Part shown: one piece after another, positions 16,827-25,318 of the stretch
How positions within the stretch are numbered: position 1 is the stretch's first letter
How the letters are laid out: each line of letters starts with the position of its first letter
DNA from: Flavobacteriia bacterium
GTDB lineage: Bacteria > Bacteroidota > Bacteroidia > Flavobacteriales > Flavobacteriaceae
Reading direction: 5' to 3'
NCBI GenBank assembly: GCA_002747695.1
Contig: PDQD01000051.1
Location: forward strand, 1-49,070
Length of the DNA: 49,070 bases
Translations under genes and position numbers: made by a program
Notes under the pieces: model-generated
The model's database searches: none
The model's input: the letters and a program-made list of their open reading frames with translations, nothing else
What the model was told of the DNA's origin: nothing

Positions 16827-17741
16827 ATGAAAAAAACGCTAACCTTATTGATGTGTATGTATGCTCTTTTTGCTTTTTCTCAGGAAGATGAATACACTTA
16901 TACCCAGTACCATCCTAATGGTAAATTGAAAACATATATAAACCATAAGCATGGTGCCTACATTGAGTTTTACGATAATCTTCAGCGGAAAGTTTCAGGA
17001 AGATGTGAAGGTGGCATCGTTGCCAATTTGGATCGTAAATTTGGTGCATGGGTTTATTTCAATAAACAAGGGGATTTGTTAAAGGTTTATCATTATTACT
17101 GTGATAGTTTGCAAACGCAATTGATTTTTGACGATAGTTGCCGGGTCAAAACAGGAGAATGGATAGAATATTACTCTGATAAAAACACCATACGGAATAA
17201 AGGAACCTTAAAGCATTACAAAAAAGAAGGACGGTGGGAAAAATACTATAAAAATGGCACTTTAAGACAGGTCATCAATTATAAAAACGATATAAGACAA
17301 GGGGAATTCTTTGAATATTATAGGAATGGCCAGCTTGCCTATAAAGCTTACTATGAAAACGGCGCATTTATGGGTCCGGTAGAAGGGTATGATGAACATA
17401 CCGGAGAACTAATTATACAAGCAACGATGCTTGATGGAAAATACAATGGGTCTTTTCGTGAAAATTATGAGACCGGCAAAGTTTACAAGCTAGGAACGTT
17501 TGACAGGGGCGATAAAACTGGTGAATGGGAATATTTCTTTGAGAATGGCGTGCTTAAAATGAAAGGTTTGTATCTCAACAATTATCGGGATGGCCTGTGG
17601 AAACGCTATGATGAACAAGGCCGATTAAGTGCTGAAATTCACTTTAAACATGGAGAAAGGGATGGGAAAGTTGTGTTGTATAACGCCGATGGAACGATCA
17701 GAGAAACCAAGATGTATAAAGAGGGTGAACAAATAGAATAA
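16827..17741 (+). CDS. YwqK-like protein with MORN-type repeats
   Basis: 304 residues with a signal peptide (KKTLTLLMCMYALFAFS, cleavage near residue 19) and about nine repeats of roughly 23 residues with the pattern GxWxxYYxNGxLxxxxxYKxGxxxG, for example GEWIEYYSD, GRWEKYYKNGTL, GEFFEYYRNGQL, GEWEYFFENGVL and GLWKRYDEQGRL. These are the MORN-variant repeats of YwqK-family proteins, common and of uncertain role in Bacteroidetes and probably a surface-exposed beta structure. The antitoxin label often given to this family rests on a single annotation and is not supported here. The amidase gene follows after 38 bp and is probably co-transcribed. Confidence 0.85.
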   Translation: MKKTLTLLMCMYALFAFSQEDEYTYTQYHPNGKLKTYINHKHGAYIEFYDNLQRKVSGRCEGGIVANLDRKFGAWVYFNKQGDLLKVYHYYCDSLQTQLIFDDSCRVKTGEWIEYYSDKNTIRNKGTLKHYKKEGRWEKYYKNGTLRQVINYKNDIRQGEFFEYYRNGQLAYKAYYENGAFMGPVEGYDEHTGELIIQATMLDGKYNGSFRENYETGKVYKLGTFDRGDKTGEWEYFFENGVLKMKGLYLNNYRDGLWKRYDEQGRLSAEIHFKHGERDGKVVLYNADGTIRETKMYKEGEQIE

Positions 17742-17779
17742 GAAATAAGCTGAATTAACGTTTAATTTTAAAAAGACAC

Positions 17780-20278
17780 ATGATGAATAAAAATATATGG
17801 TTAGTGCTTGTGTCATTAGTTTTTTCTAATGTTGTATGTTCCCAAGAAAAAGAGATTTTTGTTCAAAAGGATTTATCATCCTTGGTTGATCATGTGATTA
17901 CTAAAACAGATACAGCTATTTATAAATCCGAAGATTATGCACATTGGAAAGGCTATTTGGATAAACCGCATCCTTCGGTAAAAACCATAGAAACGTATTT
18001 CAAAACAGCCTCTGAACAATACGGTGTGCCTTTGGAATTGTTGATGATTATCGGACAGGTTGAAAGTAACTGGGTTCAGATAGGACCAAGTATAGACAGG
18101 GGATGGGGTATAATGCATCTGGTAGAGAATGATTATTGTAACACATTGACAGAAGCCTCACGACTGTTAGGATTGGATAAACAGATTTTAAAGGACAATC
18201 CCAAGTACAACATCTTAGGTGCAGCCGCTCTCTTAGCGCATTATGCCGGAGGAGAACAAAAGAATTATGCCTCTCTTGAGGATTGGTTTAAGCCCGTCAA
18301 AAAATTCACGGGTTTGATTAGCGAGGATTTAAGAGAGATGCAAGCCAAAAGGTACTTTGACCAATTAAAAGAAGGGGTGACGAGTAAAACTTTATGGGAT
18401 GAAACCATCATCATTGATCCGGTTGAAAATCAAATTGACCAAAGGATAAGCGCCGGTAATAAATTTGTATTTCCAAGCCAAGCTAAGTCTTCTGAATATG
18501 AATTTGCAATTTCAGATTTGATATCCTGTAATTATACCGTTGGCCGGAATTACAGTGTAGATACTTGGGTTAATCATTGGATTGGAACAGGAACCTATGC
18601 CGGTGCCATTTCGTGGTTTCACAATTGTAGTGCAGAAGCCAGTGCCCATTTTGTTATCCGGTCCAGTGACGGGCAGATTACCCAGACAGTAAGTGTCTAT
18701 GATACTGCCTGGCATTGTGGGGTTTATGGCTACCCGTACAACAATTCAAGGTCGATTGGGGTAGAACACGAAGCTACAATTGCCAATCCGGACTTATGGT
18801 ATAGCTTCTATATGTTAAATGAATCAGCCAGAATGTCGCGGTATTTTTGCGATATCTTTTATATTCCAATGACCAGATCCTTACCCGGTATCAGAGGTCA
18901 TAACGATATGCCCGGCACCTCAACCTCATGCCCCGGTAGTCTGCCATGGGAACGGTGGATGCACTTTTTAACCTTAAGTGCCAATACGCCCGGGGTCAAT
19001 GCCAATGATGTAGCCATGCCGGTGAGTTTTGATTGGTCTTCAGATGGTGGCTCTTCACCCCAGTATAGAATTCAGGTGTCAACTTCAGATTCCGGTTGGA
19101 CCAAGGAAGATGGATTTACGTCTTCTACCGATGAATCCTCAACCATAAGAGTTAACCGGAATACTGCCGGTAATACCAATTATACATGGACCAATAGTTC
19201 GCCTTATCCGCCCCAACCCAATACAACATATTATTGGACGGTCAGACTATTTGTAGATGGTATGAGTTCCTATTATTTAAAGCCAAGAGCCTTTACAACC
19301 GGCGCAAGTACTTCAGAATATCCCGATATGGTGATTATGGATATGTGGACAACACCGTCAAATCCCGTGGTTGGGGAAGCAGTGGATTTATATGTCAAGA
19401 TAAAAAATGTTGGGGATGCCACTGCCACGCCCATTTCTCTTGACTATAAGATCAATAATACAACAGTAGGTTCAGATTCGTCAACATCCTTAGCTCCGGG
19501 TGCTACTCAGACCACGTATTTCCCGGGTTATGTGTTCTCAAATGCCGGGACATTTGATTACTGTGTTTATATTGATGAAGTGGAGAATGAACAAAATACA
19601 TTAAATAACAGTTATTGCATCAATGTGACTGTTGAAGAAGCCGGTGGAGACGAAGACATTTACTTAACAGATGTATCTGTTACGCCTGAAACCATATATT
19701 CCGGTGGTGAAGTAACCGTCTATGCTACGATGAACTATTCGGGAAATCAGCCGGATTCCGCCTTGCCGGATTTTACATTGGCATATTATCTGTCTTCCGA
19801 TTGTTCTTTTAGCGATAATGACATTTATCTGTCTGACGCTATTGTGGGTCTGGGCAGTGATAATCCATCACATACGGTGAATGAAACCTTGACTATTCCT
19901 GTCAATACGTCTAATGGTGCCTACTATATTTTATGTGTTGCTGATGCCGATGCCGGTCTCAATGAAAGCGATGAAAATAACAATGTGGCATGTGTGCCAA
20001 TAACGATTGAAAATATAACGTCAGCGATTGATGATGGTTTCAGTAAACAAATAGTGCTTTATCCGAATCCCACTTCCGGTATCATTAACATTAAGCCGGA
20101 AAGTGGTGTCAGTATCCGTAAAGTGCTTATCTATGACCTCAATGGCAGACAACTCAAGGTTGTTGAAGACAAGCATCTGAACGGGGTTGATATGTCAGAA
20201 TTATCAAGCGGTGTATATGTCTTAAAGGTCATTGGTCAAAAGCAACAAACGGCAGTCTTCAGAATTAAGAAAAAATAA
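17780..20278 (+). CDS. T9SS-exported peptidoglycan hydrolase: lytic-transglycosylase-like plus N-acetylmuramoyl-L-alanine amidase, CARDB repeats
   Basis: 832-residue secreted cell-wall enzyme. Order: signal peptide (1-21); a lysozyme-like domain at about 65-205 with IIGQVESNW (candidate catalytic Glu95) and NILGAAALLAHYAG; an Amidase_2 domain at about 250-400 with NHWIGTG (His266), GVEHEA (Glu329) and GHNDMPGTSTSCPG (His374, Cys384), the zinc ligands of that fold; a short fibronectin-like stretch; two CARDB-type adhesive domains at about 525-755; and a C-terminal type A T9SS sorting domain in the last 80 residues (LYPNPTSGIINI, VLIYDLNGRQL, LSSGVYVLKV). It should be exported through the outer membrane by the type IX system and cleave foreign or own peptidoglycan. 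The double start ATGATG leaves the first residue uncertain. Confidence 0.9.
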   Translation: MMNKNIWLVLVSLVFSNVVCSQEKEIFVQKDLSSLVDHVITKTDTAIYKSEDYAHWKGYLDKPHPSVKTIETYFKTASEQYGVPLELLMIIGQVESNWVQIGPSIDRGWGIMHLVENDYCNTLTEASRLLGLDKQILKDNPKYNILGAAALLAHYAGGEQKNYASLEDWFKPVKKFTGLISEDLREMQAKRYFDQLKEGVTSKTLWDETIIIDPVENQIDQRISAGNKFVFPSQAKSSEYEFAISDLISCNYTVGRNYSVDTWVNHWIGTGTYAGAISWFHNCSAEASAHFVIRSSDGQITQTVSVYDTAWHCGVYGYPYNNSRSIGVEHEATIANPDLWYSFYMLNESARMSRYFCDIFYIPMTRSLPGIRGHNDMPGTSTSCPGSLPWERWMHFLTLSANTPGVNANDVAMPVSFDWSSDGGSSPQYRIQVSTSDSGWTKEDGFTSSTDESSTIRVNRNTAGNTNYTWTNSSPYPPQPNTTYYWTVRLFVDGMSSYYLKPRAFTTGASTSEYPDMVIMDMWTTPSNPVVGEAVDLYVKIKNVGDATATPISLDYKINNTTVGSDSSTSLAPGATQTTYFPGYVFSNAGTFDYCVYIDEVENEQNTLNNSYCINVTVEEAGGDEDIYLTDVSVTPETIYSGGEVTVYATMNYSGNQPDSALPDFTLAYYLSSDCSFSDNDIYLSDAIVGLGSDNPSHTVNETLTIPVNTSNGAYYILCVADADAGLNESDENNNVACVPITIENITSAIDDGFSKQIVLYPNPTSGIINIKPESGVSIRKVLIYDLNGRQLKVVEDKHLNGVDMSELSSGVYVLKVIGQKQQTAVFRIKKK

Positions 20279-20330
20279 TCTGATTCCGGTAGGACTGAAG
20301 GATGTTTTAAGACAGGTAAATCGTTTCCTG

Positions 20331-20365
20331 TTTGGATGCCGCTGATAAGATTGGAACTATTTTTG
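20331..20365 (+). promoter_or_regulatory. Candidate promoter of the T9SS plug gene
   Basis: TTTG at 20331-20334, a 23-bp spacer, and TATTTTTG at 20358-20365. It lies 158 bp before the start codon at 20523, in the gap after the amidase gene. Confidence 0.4.
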
Positions 20366-20522
20366 TGGTATCTTGGTCCGGAATATTTATACCATTACTC
20401 CGGGCTGATAGTAAGCTGTTTGCCCGCATCAATGGGATTTAAAGTCGTTAAATAACATTATATTGAACAATACAGACCCATTCTATAAGTATCATCCGGG
20501 TTTAACCATAAACATTAGCTGT

Positions 20523-21761
20523 ATGAAAGCACTTCTCGTAACTCTATTGGCAACCCTGACATTTGTGGTTACCGCTCAGGACATTGTTTTACCGCCGGAT
20601 TATATCAAGAGTATTCAATTGACAGGAACTGAGACCAATCCCTATGTTCCGGTTATTTCAAAGGATGGTTCTATTACGTTGAGTTTTGACGACCTCGAAG
20701 GCGATGAGAAAAACTATTATTATATGGTGGAGCACTGTGACAAAGATTGGAATACCTCAGATTTATTGCCTACAGAGTATGTGAGCGGGTATGAAAAAGA
20801 AAAGATTTACAACTATAATAATTCGTTCAATACCTTGCAATATTACACTAACTACCAAGTGACTTTGCCTAATAAAAACACGCGGTTTCTGATCAGTGGG
20901 AACTACAGGCTGAGTATTTTGGATATAGACGATAATGTAATCTTTACACGCTATTTCATCATTTATGAGCCTTTGACTACAGTAGGTGTTTCAGTACATA
21001 GAACGCGGGATATGATGTATATTGACACCCAGCAAACCGTAAAATTTGTCATCAATTATCCGGGCGTAAAAATTACCAGCCCACAGGAAGAGATTTTCCC
21101 GGTTATTTATCAGAATTTTGATTTTTCTACAAAAGTTGAGGGATTGAAACCCCAATTTATGAGACCTGACCAGCTGATTTATAAATATGATGAAGAAACG
21201 TCTTTCTGGGGCGGCAATGAGTTTTTGAATTTTGATACCAAAGAATTACTCATGACCAATAATACAGTTGCCCGTGTGGTATCGGGAGAAGATCTGTACA
21301 GGAGTTTACTCTATGTCGATGAACCCCGGGAATCTCAGCCTTATACCTATTATCCTGATGTCAATGGGGCTTTTGTTGTGCGGAATATTAAAGCCGACGA
21401 TTCTAATACAGAGGCGGATTATACCTGGGTGCATTTTTCTCTTAAAACAAGTGAAATCATCGGGGAGACAGTCTATGTCTATGGTGCGTTTAATAACTAC
21501 CAACTCACCGGTGAAAACCAAATGACTTACCATTCTGAAACGCAAACTTATGAGGCAGACATCTTACTCAAACAAGGTTTTTATAACTATACATATGTAT
21601 CGGTAGGAAACGATGATGTCATCAATGCCCAATCGATCAACGGCTCTTATGACGCAACCGAAAATGATTACCAGGTATTGGTGTATTACGCTAAATTTGG
21701 CAGTAATTATGACAGAGTGATTGGATATGGAGTGGGCAGTTCCCGCAATCTGTCGCAATAA
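20523..21761 (+). CDS. Type IX secretion system plug-family protein (DUF5103)
   Basis: 412 residues with a signal peptide (KALLVTLLATLTFVVTAQ). The rest matches the DUF5103 family, now recognised as the plug that closes the SprA translocon of the type IX system: YIKSIQLTG at the start, YYYMVEHCDKDWNTSDLLPTEY-VSGY, LPNKNTRFLISGNYRLSI, and the later QTVKFVINYPG and VYGAFNNYQLTGENQM. The ATG at 20523 is chosen because it begins the signal peptide; the open frame starts 60 bp earlier. It follows a T9SS cargo gene (the amidase) on the same strand after 244 bp, with its own candidate promoter. Confidence 0.85.
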   Translation: MKALLVTLLATLTFVVTAQDIVLPPDYIKSIQLTGTETNPYVPVISKDGSITLSFDDLEGDEKNYYYMVEHCDKDWNTSDLLPTEYVSGYEKEKIYNYNNSFNTLQYYTNYQVTLPNKNTRFLISGNYRLSILDIDDNVIFTRYFIIYEPLTTVGVSVHRTRDMMYIDTQQTVKFVINYPGVKITSPQEEIFPVIYQNFDFSTKVEGLKPQFMRPDQLIYKYDEETSFWGGNEFLNFDTKELLMTNNTVARVVSGEDLYRSLLYVDEPRESQPYTYYPDVNGAFVVRNIKADDSNTEADYTWVHFSLKTSEIIGETVYVYGAFNNYQLTGENQMTYHSETQTYEADILLKQGFYNYTYVSVGNDDVINAQSINGSYDATENDYQVLVYYAKFGSNYDRVIGYGVGSSRNLSQ

Positions 21762-21766
21762 GATTA

Positions 21767-21797
21767 TTGTAATTTAGTCTGAATTCTATTATTTTTG
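21767..21797 (+). promoter_or_regulatory. Promoter before the DUF3667 gene
   Basis: TTG at 21767-21769, a 20-bp spacer and TATTTTTG at 21790-21797 fit the Bacteroidetes consensus. The start codon at 21956 lies about 150 nt downstream, so the leader is long. Confidence 0.45.
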
Positions 21798-21955
21798 GCA
21801 GTCATAACCAAATACGTCCTTGATGATTGTCATCCATCGTTTGCAGCTTAAACTTTTTTTAATACATATTGAAACGCCGGATGCTTATATGCAATCTCCT
21901 GAAAGTATTGACGACAAACAAATAGCTAACCCAGTGTTTATGTCTCTGTTTTATA

Positions 21956-23233
21956 ATGGCTAGAAAACCGAAATCTCATAAAGGCATCATTTGTAGAAAT
22001 TGTGATTACCCATTGAATGGCGAAGAAAATTTTTGTCCTGAATGCGGACAAAAAAATGATTACAGACGTATCAATCTATGGGAAGTGATTGTCCAGTTTT
22101 TCAATGGTTTTTTTGCTTTTGACAGTCTGTTTTTCAGAACCTTAATACCTTTATTGCTTAAACCCGGCAAAGTAAGTAAAGATTATATACAAGGTAAGCG
22201 TAAACGGTATATGAATCCGTTTCAGTTGTTTTTACACACCTCCATTGTGTTTTTTTTTGTTTTGGGATTGATTAATATGATTGAAACATACAATAACCTT
22301 GCGGTTGCATCAGATGACAAAGAGTTCAGCAATGCTTTTGGATTAGATAATGACGTTTCCGATGATGTGGACTCCTTTAAGCGCACCTATGTGATACAGT
22401 TGGATTCTGTGTTTGAACAGATCAAACAAAACCCTGAAGATTCACTGATTGTTATCCGCAAAGAGGATTCTATATATAACAGGCTTTTAATGATGGGGGT
22501 CAACAGTGTTTTGCCTCAATTAGATAGTCTGGAGGGCAATGAAGGTGTCGCAGGCCTGGATATATCTCAAATGACGTCCAATGCAGTAAAAGCAGGTAAT
22601 GCGCAAAAGATCCTGGACGACTATTTGGAAGACCATGATTATCTCGTTAAGGAAAATGTCAATCAAGGGATAACGATAAATTCTTCTAGGATTAGATTTT
22701 TTCAATTTCAAAAATATTCAAAAAATTATCCGGATGTAAAGCCTTTGGAGGCGTTGGATAGTTTGAAGTTCCGTAAGACCAAATACAATATTTTCCTCTA
22801 TCAAAAAGGTCAGGAATTCAATGAAAGGTTTAACAGAAGTGAAAAAGGTTTATCTGAGTTTGCAGATGAGATTTATTCACAAACCTCAATAGCCATGTTC
22901 TTTTTATTGCCTGTTTTGGCATTTTTCTTCTGGCTTATCTACATCCGTTCGCCATATTCTTATTCGGAACATCTGATTGTACTCTTTCACTTGCAATCAG
23001 TCTTTTTTATTTTGCTTTTGCTCTCTTATCTCCTGAATTTTATATTCAACGTTAAATTTTTTAAGTCTCTCTTTGTTGTAGGATTCTTTTTTTACCTCTA
23101 TAAAACGCTGCGTAATTTTTACCAGCAGGGACGCTTTAAAACCCTGGTAAAACTCTTTTTGATGAGTGTGGTGTACTTCTGTATCGCATTGTTTGGTTTT
23201 GTTGCCGTTTCGTTTTTAGTGTTTCTGTTTTAA
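21956..23233 (+). CDS. DUF3667 membrane protein with N-terminal zinc ribbon
   Basis: 425 residues. It opens with a four-cysteine zinc ribbon, CRNCDYPLNGEENFCPECGQ, then the DUF3667 signature KPGKVSKDYIQGKRKRYMNPFQLF and a first membrane segment. A long soluble acidic region (about 105-300) follows, then three to four C-terminal membrane segments ending in FVAVSFLVFLF. The family is widespread in flavobacteria and has no known function. Transcribed alone from the promoter at 21767-21797. Confidence 0.85.
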   Translation: MARKPKSHKGIICRNCDYPLNGEENFCPECGQKNDYRRINLWEVIVQFFNGFFAFDSLFFRTLIPLLLKPGKVSKDYIQGKRKRYMNPFQLFLHTSIVFFFVLGLINMIETYNNLAVASDDKEFSNAFGLDNDVSDDVDSFKRTYVIQLDSVFEQIKQNPEDSLIVIRKEDSIYNRLLMMGVNSVLPQLDSLEGNEGVAGLDISQMTSNAVKAGNAQKILDDYLEDHDYLVKENVNQGITINSSRIRFFQFQKYSKNYPDVKPLEALDSLKFRKTKYNIFLYQKGQEFNERFNRSEKGLSEFADEIYSQTSIAMFFLLPVLAFFFWLIYIRSPYSYSEHLIVLFHLQSVFFILLLLSYLLNFIFNVKFFKSLFVVGFFFYLYKTLRNFYQQGRFKTLVKLFLMSVVYFCIALFGFVAVSFLVFLF

Positions 23234-23331
23234 AGCCTAAAATAATTGTTAAAACACTAAAATGAAAGATTGTCATGTCGTTTTAGTATAAAATCATTGA
23301 CAATATCAGGTTTTAGCCCGGTTTGATTTTA

Positions 23332-23339
23332 TATATTTG
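23332..23339 (+). promoter_or_regulatory. -7 element before pruA
   Basis: TATATTTG, an exact TAnnTTTG match, 31 bp before the pruA ATG at 23370. No TTG -33 element is visible at normal spacing. Confidence 0.45.
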
Positions 23340-23369
23340 TAAACTTTCTATAACCTTAACATTATTATC

Positions 23370-24995
23370 ATGTCAAATGGATTTTTTACGGCACCTATAG
23401 CCAAAAATGAACCGGTAAGAGATTATGCTCCCGGTAGTGAAGATATTAAGAACTTATTGGCAGCTTATCGTGAGCTGTACAATAAAAAAGTGGACATTCC
23501 TGCCTATATTGGTGGCGAAGAAATCCGCACCGGAAAAACAGTGAGTTTACATCCACCTCACGACATCAAACACGATTTAGGTGTAGCCCATCAAGCAGAA
23601 CAAGAACATATAGAAAAAGCAGTTAAAGTAGCCCTCGAAGCCCGTAAAAAATGGGCGGCCATGCCTTGGGAAGAACGTGCAGCAATCTTTTTAAGAGCGG
23701 CTGAACTTATTGCAGGACCGTACAGAGCTAAACTGAATGCGGCAACAATGATTGCCCAGTCCAAAAACGTATATCAGGCAGAAATAGACTCGGCTTGTGA
23801 GATTATAGACTTTTTACGTTACAACGTACAGTTTATGACCGATATTTATAAAAACCAACCGGAATCATCTCCCGGTATCTGGAATCGTATGGAGTACCGT
23901 CCTTTGGAAGGTTTCGTCTATGCCATTACCCCGTTTAACTTTACGGCTATTGCCGGAAACTTACCGGCAGCACCTGCCTTGATGGGTAATGTGGTGATCT
24001 GGAAACCAGCCCGTACCCAAATCTACTCTGCAGATGTATTGATGGAAATCTTTAAAAGAGCCGGTGTCCCGGATGGTGTCATCAATATGGTTACCGGACG
24101 TTCCAGTATGATTACAGAAGTGGTGATGAAACACCCTGAATTTGCAGGGGTTCACTTTACCGGTTCTACTCAGGTATTCAACAGCTTCTGGAAACTTATA
24201 GGTAACAATATGGATAACTATAAATATTATCCGCGTATCGTGGGTGAAACAGGAGGAAAAGACTTTGTATGGGCGCATCCGTCAGCTTGCGCGACAGAAG
24301 TTGCAACCGCTTTAGCCAGAGGTGCTTTTGAATATCAGGGACAAAAATGTTCTGCCGCTTCAAGAGCTTATATTCCTAAATCAATGTGGACTAAAGTCTA
24401 TAAAGTATTGAAAGAACAAGTAGAATCCATGAAAATGGGTACCACAGAAGATCCGTCTAACTTTATCAATGCCGTGATTGACCGCAGTTCTTATGAAAAC
24501 CTAACCGGATTTATAGAAAGAGCTAAAAAAGATAAAGATGCAGAAGTCATCATCGGTGGTGAGTATTCTGATGAAGTCGGTTACTTTATCCGTCCTACGG
24601 TGATTCTGGCCAAAGATCCTCACTATGTCACTATGGAAGAAGAATTGTTCGGCCCTGTCTTGACCGTTTATGTCTATGAAGACGAAGAGTGGGAAGCTGT
24701 TCTTGATACCATTGACAATACAAGTATGTATGCCTTGACCGGTGCTATCTTTAGTTATGACCGTTATGCGACCCAATTGGCACAACGTAAGTTGGTCGAT
24801 TCTGCGGGTAACTTCTATATCAATGATAAACCGACCGGAGCTGTGGTAGGTCAACAACCTTTTGGCGGTGCCAGAGGTTCAGGAACCAATGACAAAGCCG
24901 GTAGTGTATGGAATCTGTTACGTTGGGTCAATACCCGTTCGATTAAAGAGAACTTTTTACCACCCTCAGATTACAGATACCCTTTCTTAGGCTAA
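23370..24995 (+). CDS. pruA: L-glutamate gamma-semialdehyde (1-pyrroline-5-carboxylate) dehydrogenase
   Basis: Second step of proline breakdown: oxidation of glutamate semialdehyde to glutamate with NAD. The 541-residue protein matches the short single-function type. Aldehyde dehydrogenase motifs are intact: ITPFNFTAIAGNLPAAPAL (187-205), VHFTGST (261-267), general base Glu293 in GETGGKD, and the catalytic Cys327 in GQKCSAASR. PFGGARGSGTNDKAG near the C-terminus is characteristic of this subfamily. No proline dehydrogenase gene lies next to it. A strong terminator follows after 21 bp, marking the end of the conserved neighbourhood before the accessory island. Confidence 0.95.
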   Translation: MSNGFFTAPIAKNEPVRDYAPGSEDIKNLLAAYRELYNKKVDIPAYIGGEEIRTGKTVSLHPPHDIKHDLGVAHQAEQEHIEKAVKVALEARKKWAAMPWEERAAIFLRAAELIAGPYRAKLNAATMIAQSKNVYQAEIDSACEIIDFLRYNVQFMTDIYKNQPESSPGIWNRMEYRPLEGFVYAITPFNFTAIAGNLPAAPALMGNVVIWKPARTQIYSADVLMEIFKRAGVPDGVINMVTGRSSMITEVVMKHPEFAGVHFTGSTQVFNSFWKLIGNNMDNYKYYPRIVGETGGKDFVWAHPSACATEVATALARGAFEYQGQKCSAASRAYIPKSMWTKVYKVLKEQVESMKMGTTEDPSNFINAVIDRSSYENLTGFIERAKKDKDAEVIIGGEYSDEVGYFIRPTVILAKDPHYVTMEEELFGPVLTVYVYEDEEWEAVLDTIDNTSMYALTGAIFSYDRYATQLAQRKLVDSAGNFYINDKPTGAVVGQQPFGGARGSGTNDKAGSVWNLLRWVNTRSIKENFLPPSDYRYPFLG

Positions 24996-25016
24996 AGCGT
25001 GATTGAATAATTTTTT

Positions 25017-25043
25017 AAAACCCCGATTTTTTCGGGGTTTTTT
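25017..25043 (+). terminator. Rho-independent terminator of pruA
   Basis: CCCCGA at 25021-25026 pairs with TCGGGG at 25032-25037 around a T5 loop; the stem extends through the preceding AAAA and following TTTT, and a T6 tract closes it. Confidence 0.85.
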
Positions 25044-25084
25044 GCGTTTGGGGTGGAGGGGAGATGTGAGGTTTTAACTGTAAA

Positions 25085-25107
25085 AACTGCAAATACGTGT
25101 AAAAGGG
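25085..25107. repeat. 23-bp direct repeat, left copy (brackets the HD gene)
   Basis: AACTGCAAATACGTGT followed by AAAAGGG. The second copy is at 26889-26911 in the same orientation and differs at one position (A/G, position 11). The pair encloses the HD-domain gene and its upstream palindrome. Confidence 0.7.
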
Positions 25108-25286
25108 GATGTAACTTCAAAAACATACAAAAGTTGTAGTAAAAGCTCTAAAATCTAACCACAACTAACAAATGCCTAAACCAAAAACTTCTAAAAAACT
25201 GTATTAAGTGCATAGGGAAATCCCCTAAACACGGGATATAGTTCAACTTGGACTACATACATGCTGTCCCAATAGCTATCGTAATT

Positions 25287-25299
25287 CACTTATAGTCCT
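25287..25299. repeat. 13-bp motif 19 nt after the HD gene stop
   Basis: CACTTATAGTCCT on the plus strand (AGGACTATAAGTG in gene sense). An identical 13-mer occurs at 28917-28929, also exactly 19 nt after the stop codon of another minus-strand island gene. A small palindrome follows it in gene sense in both places (CGATAGCTATTG here). Confidence 0.6.
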
Positions 25300-25318
25300 A
25301 TTGTATTAAGCAAAGTAT

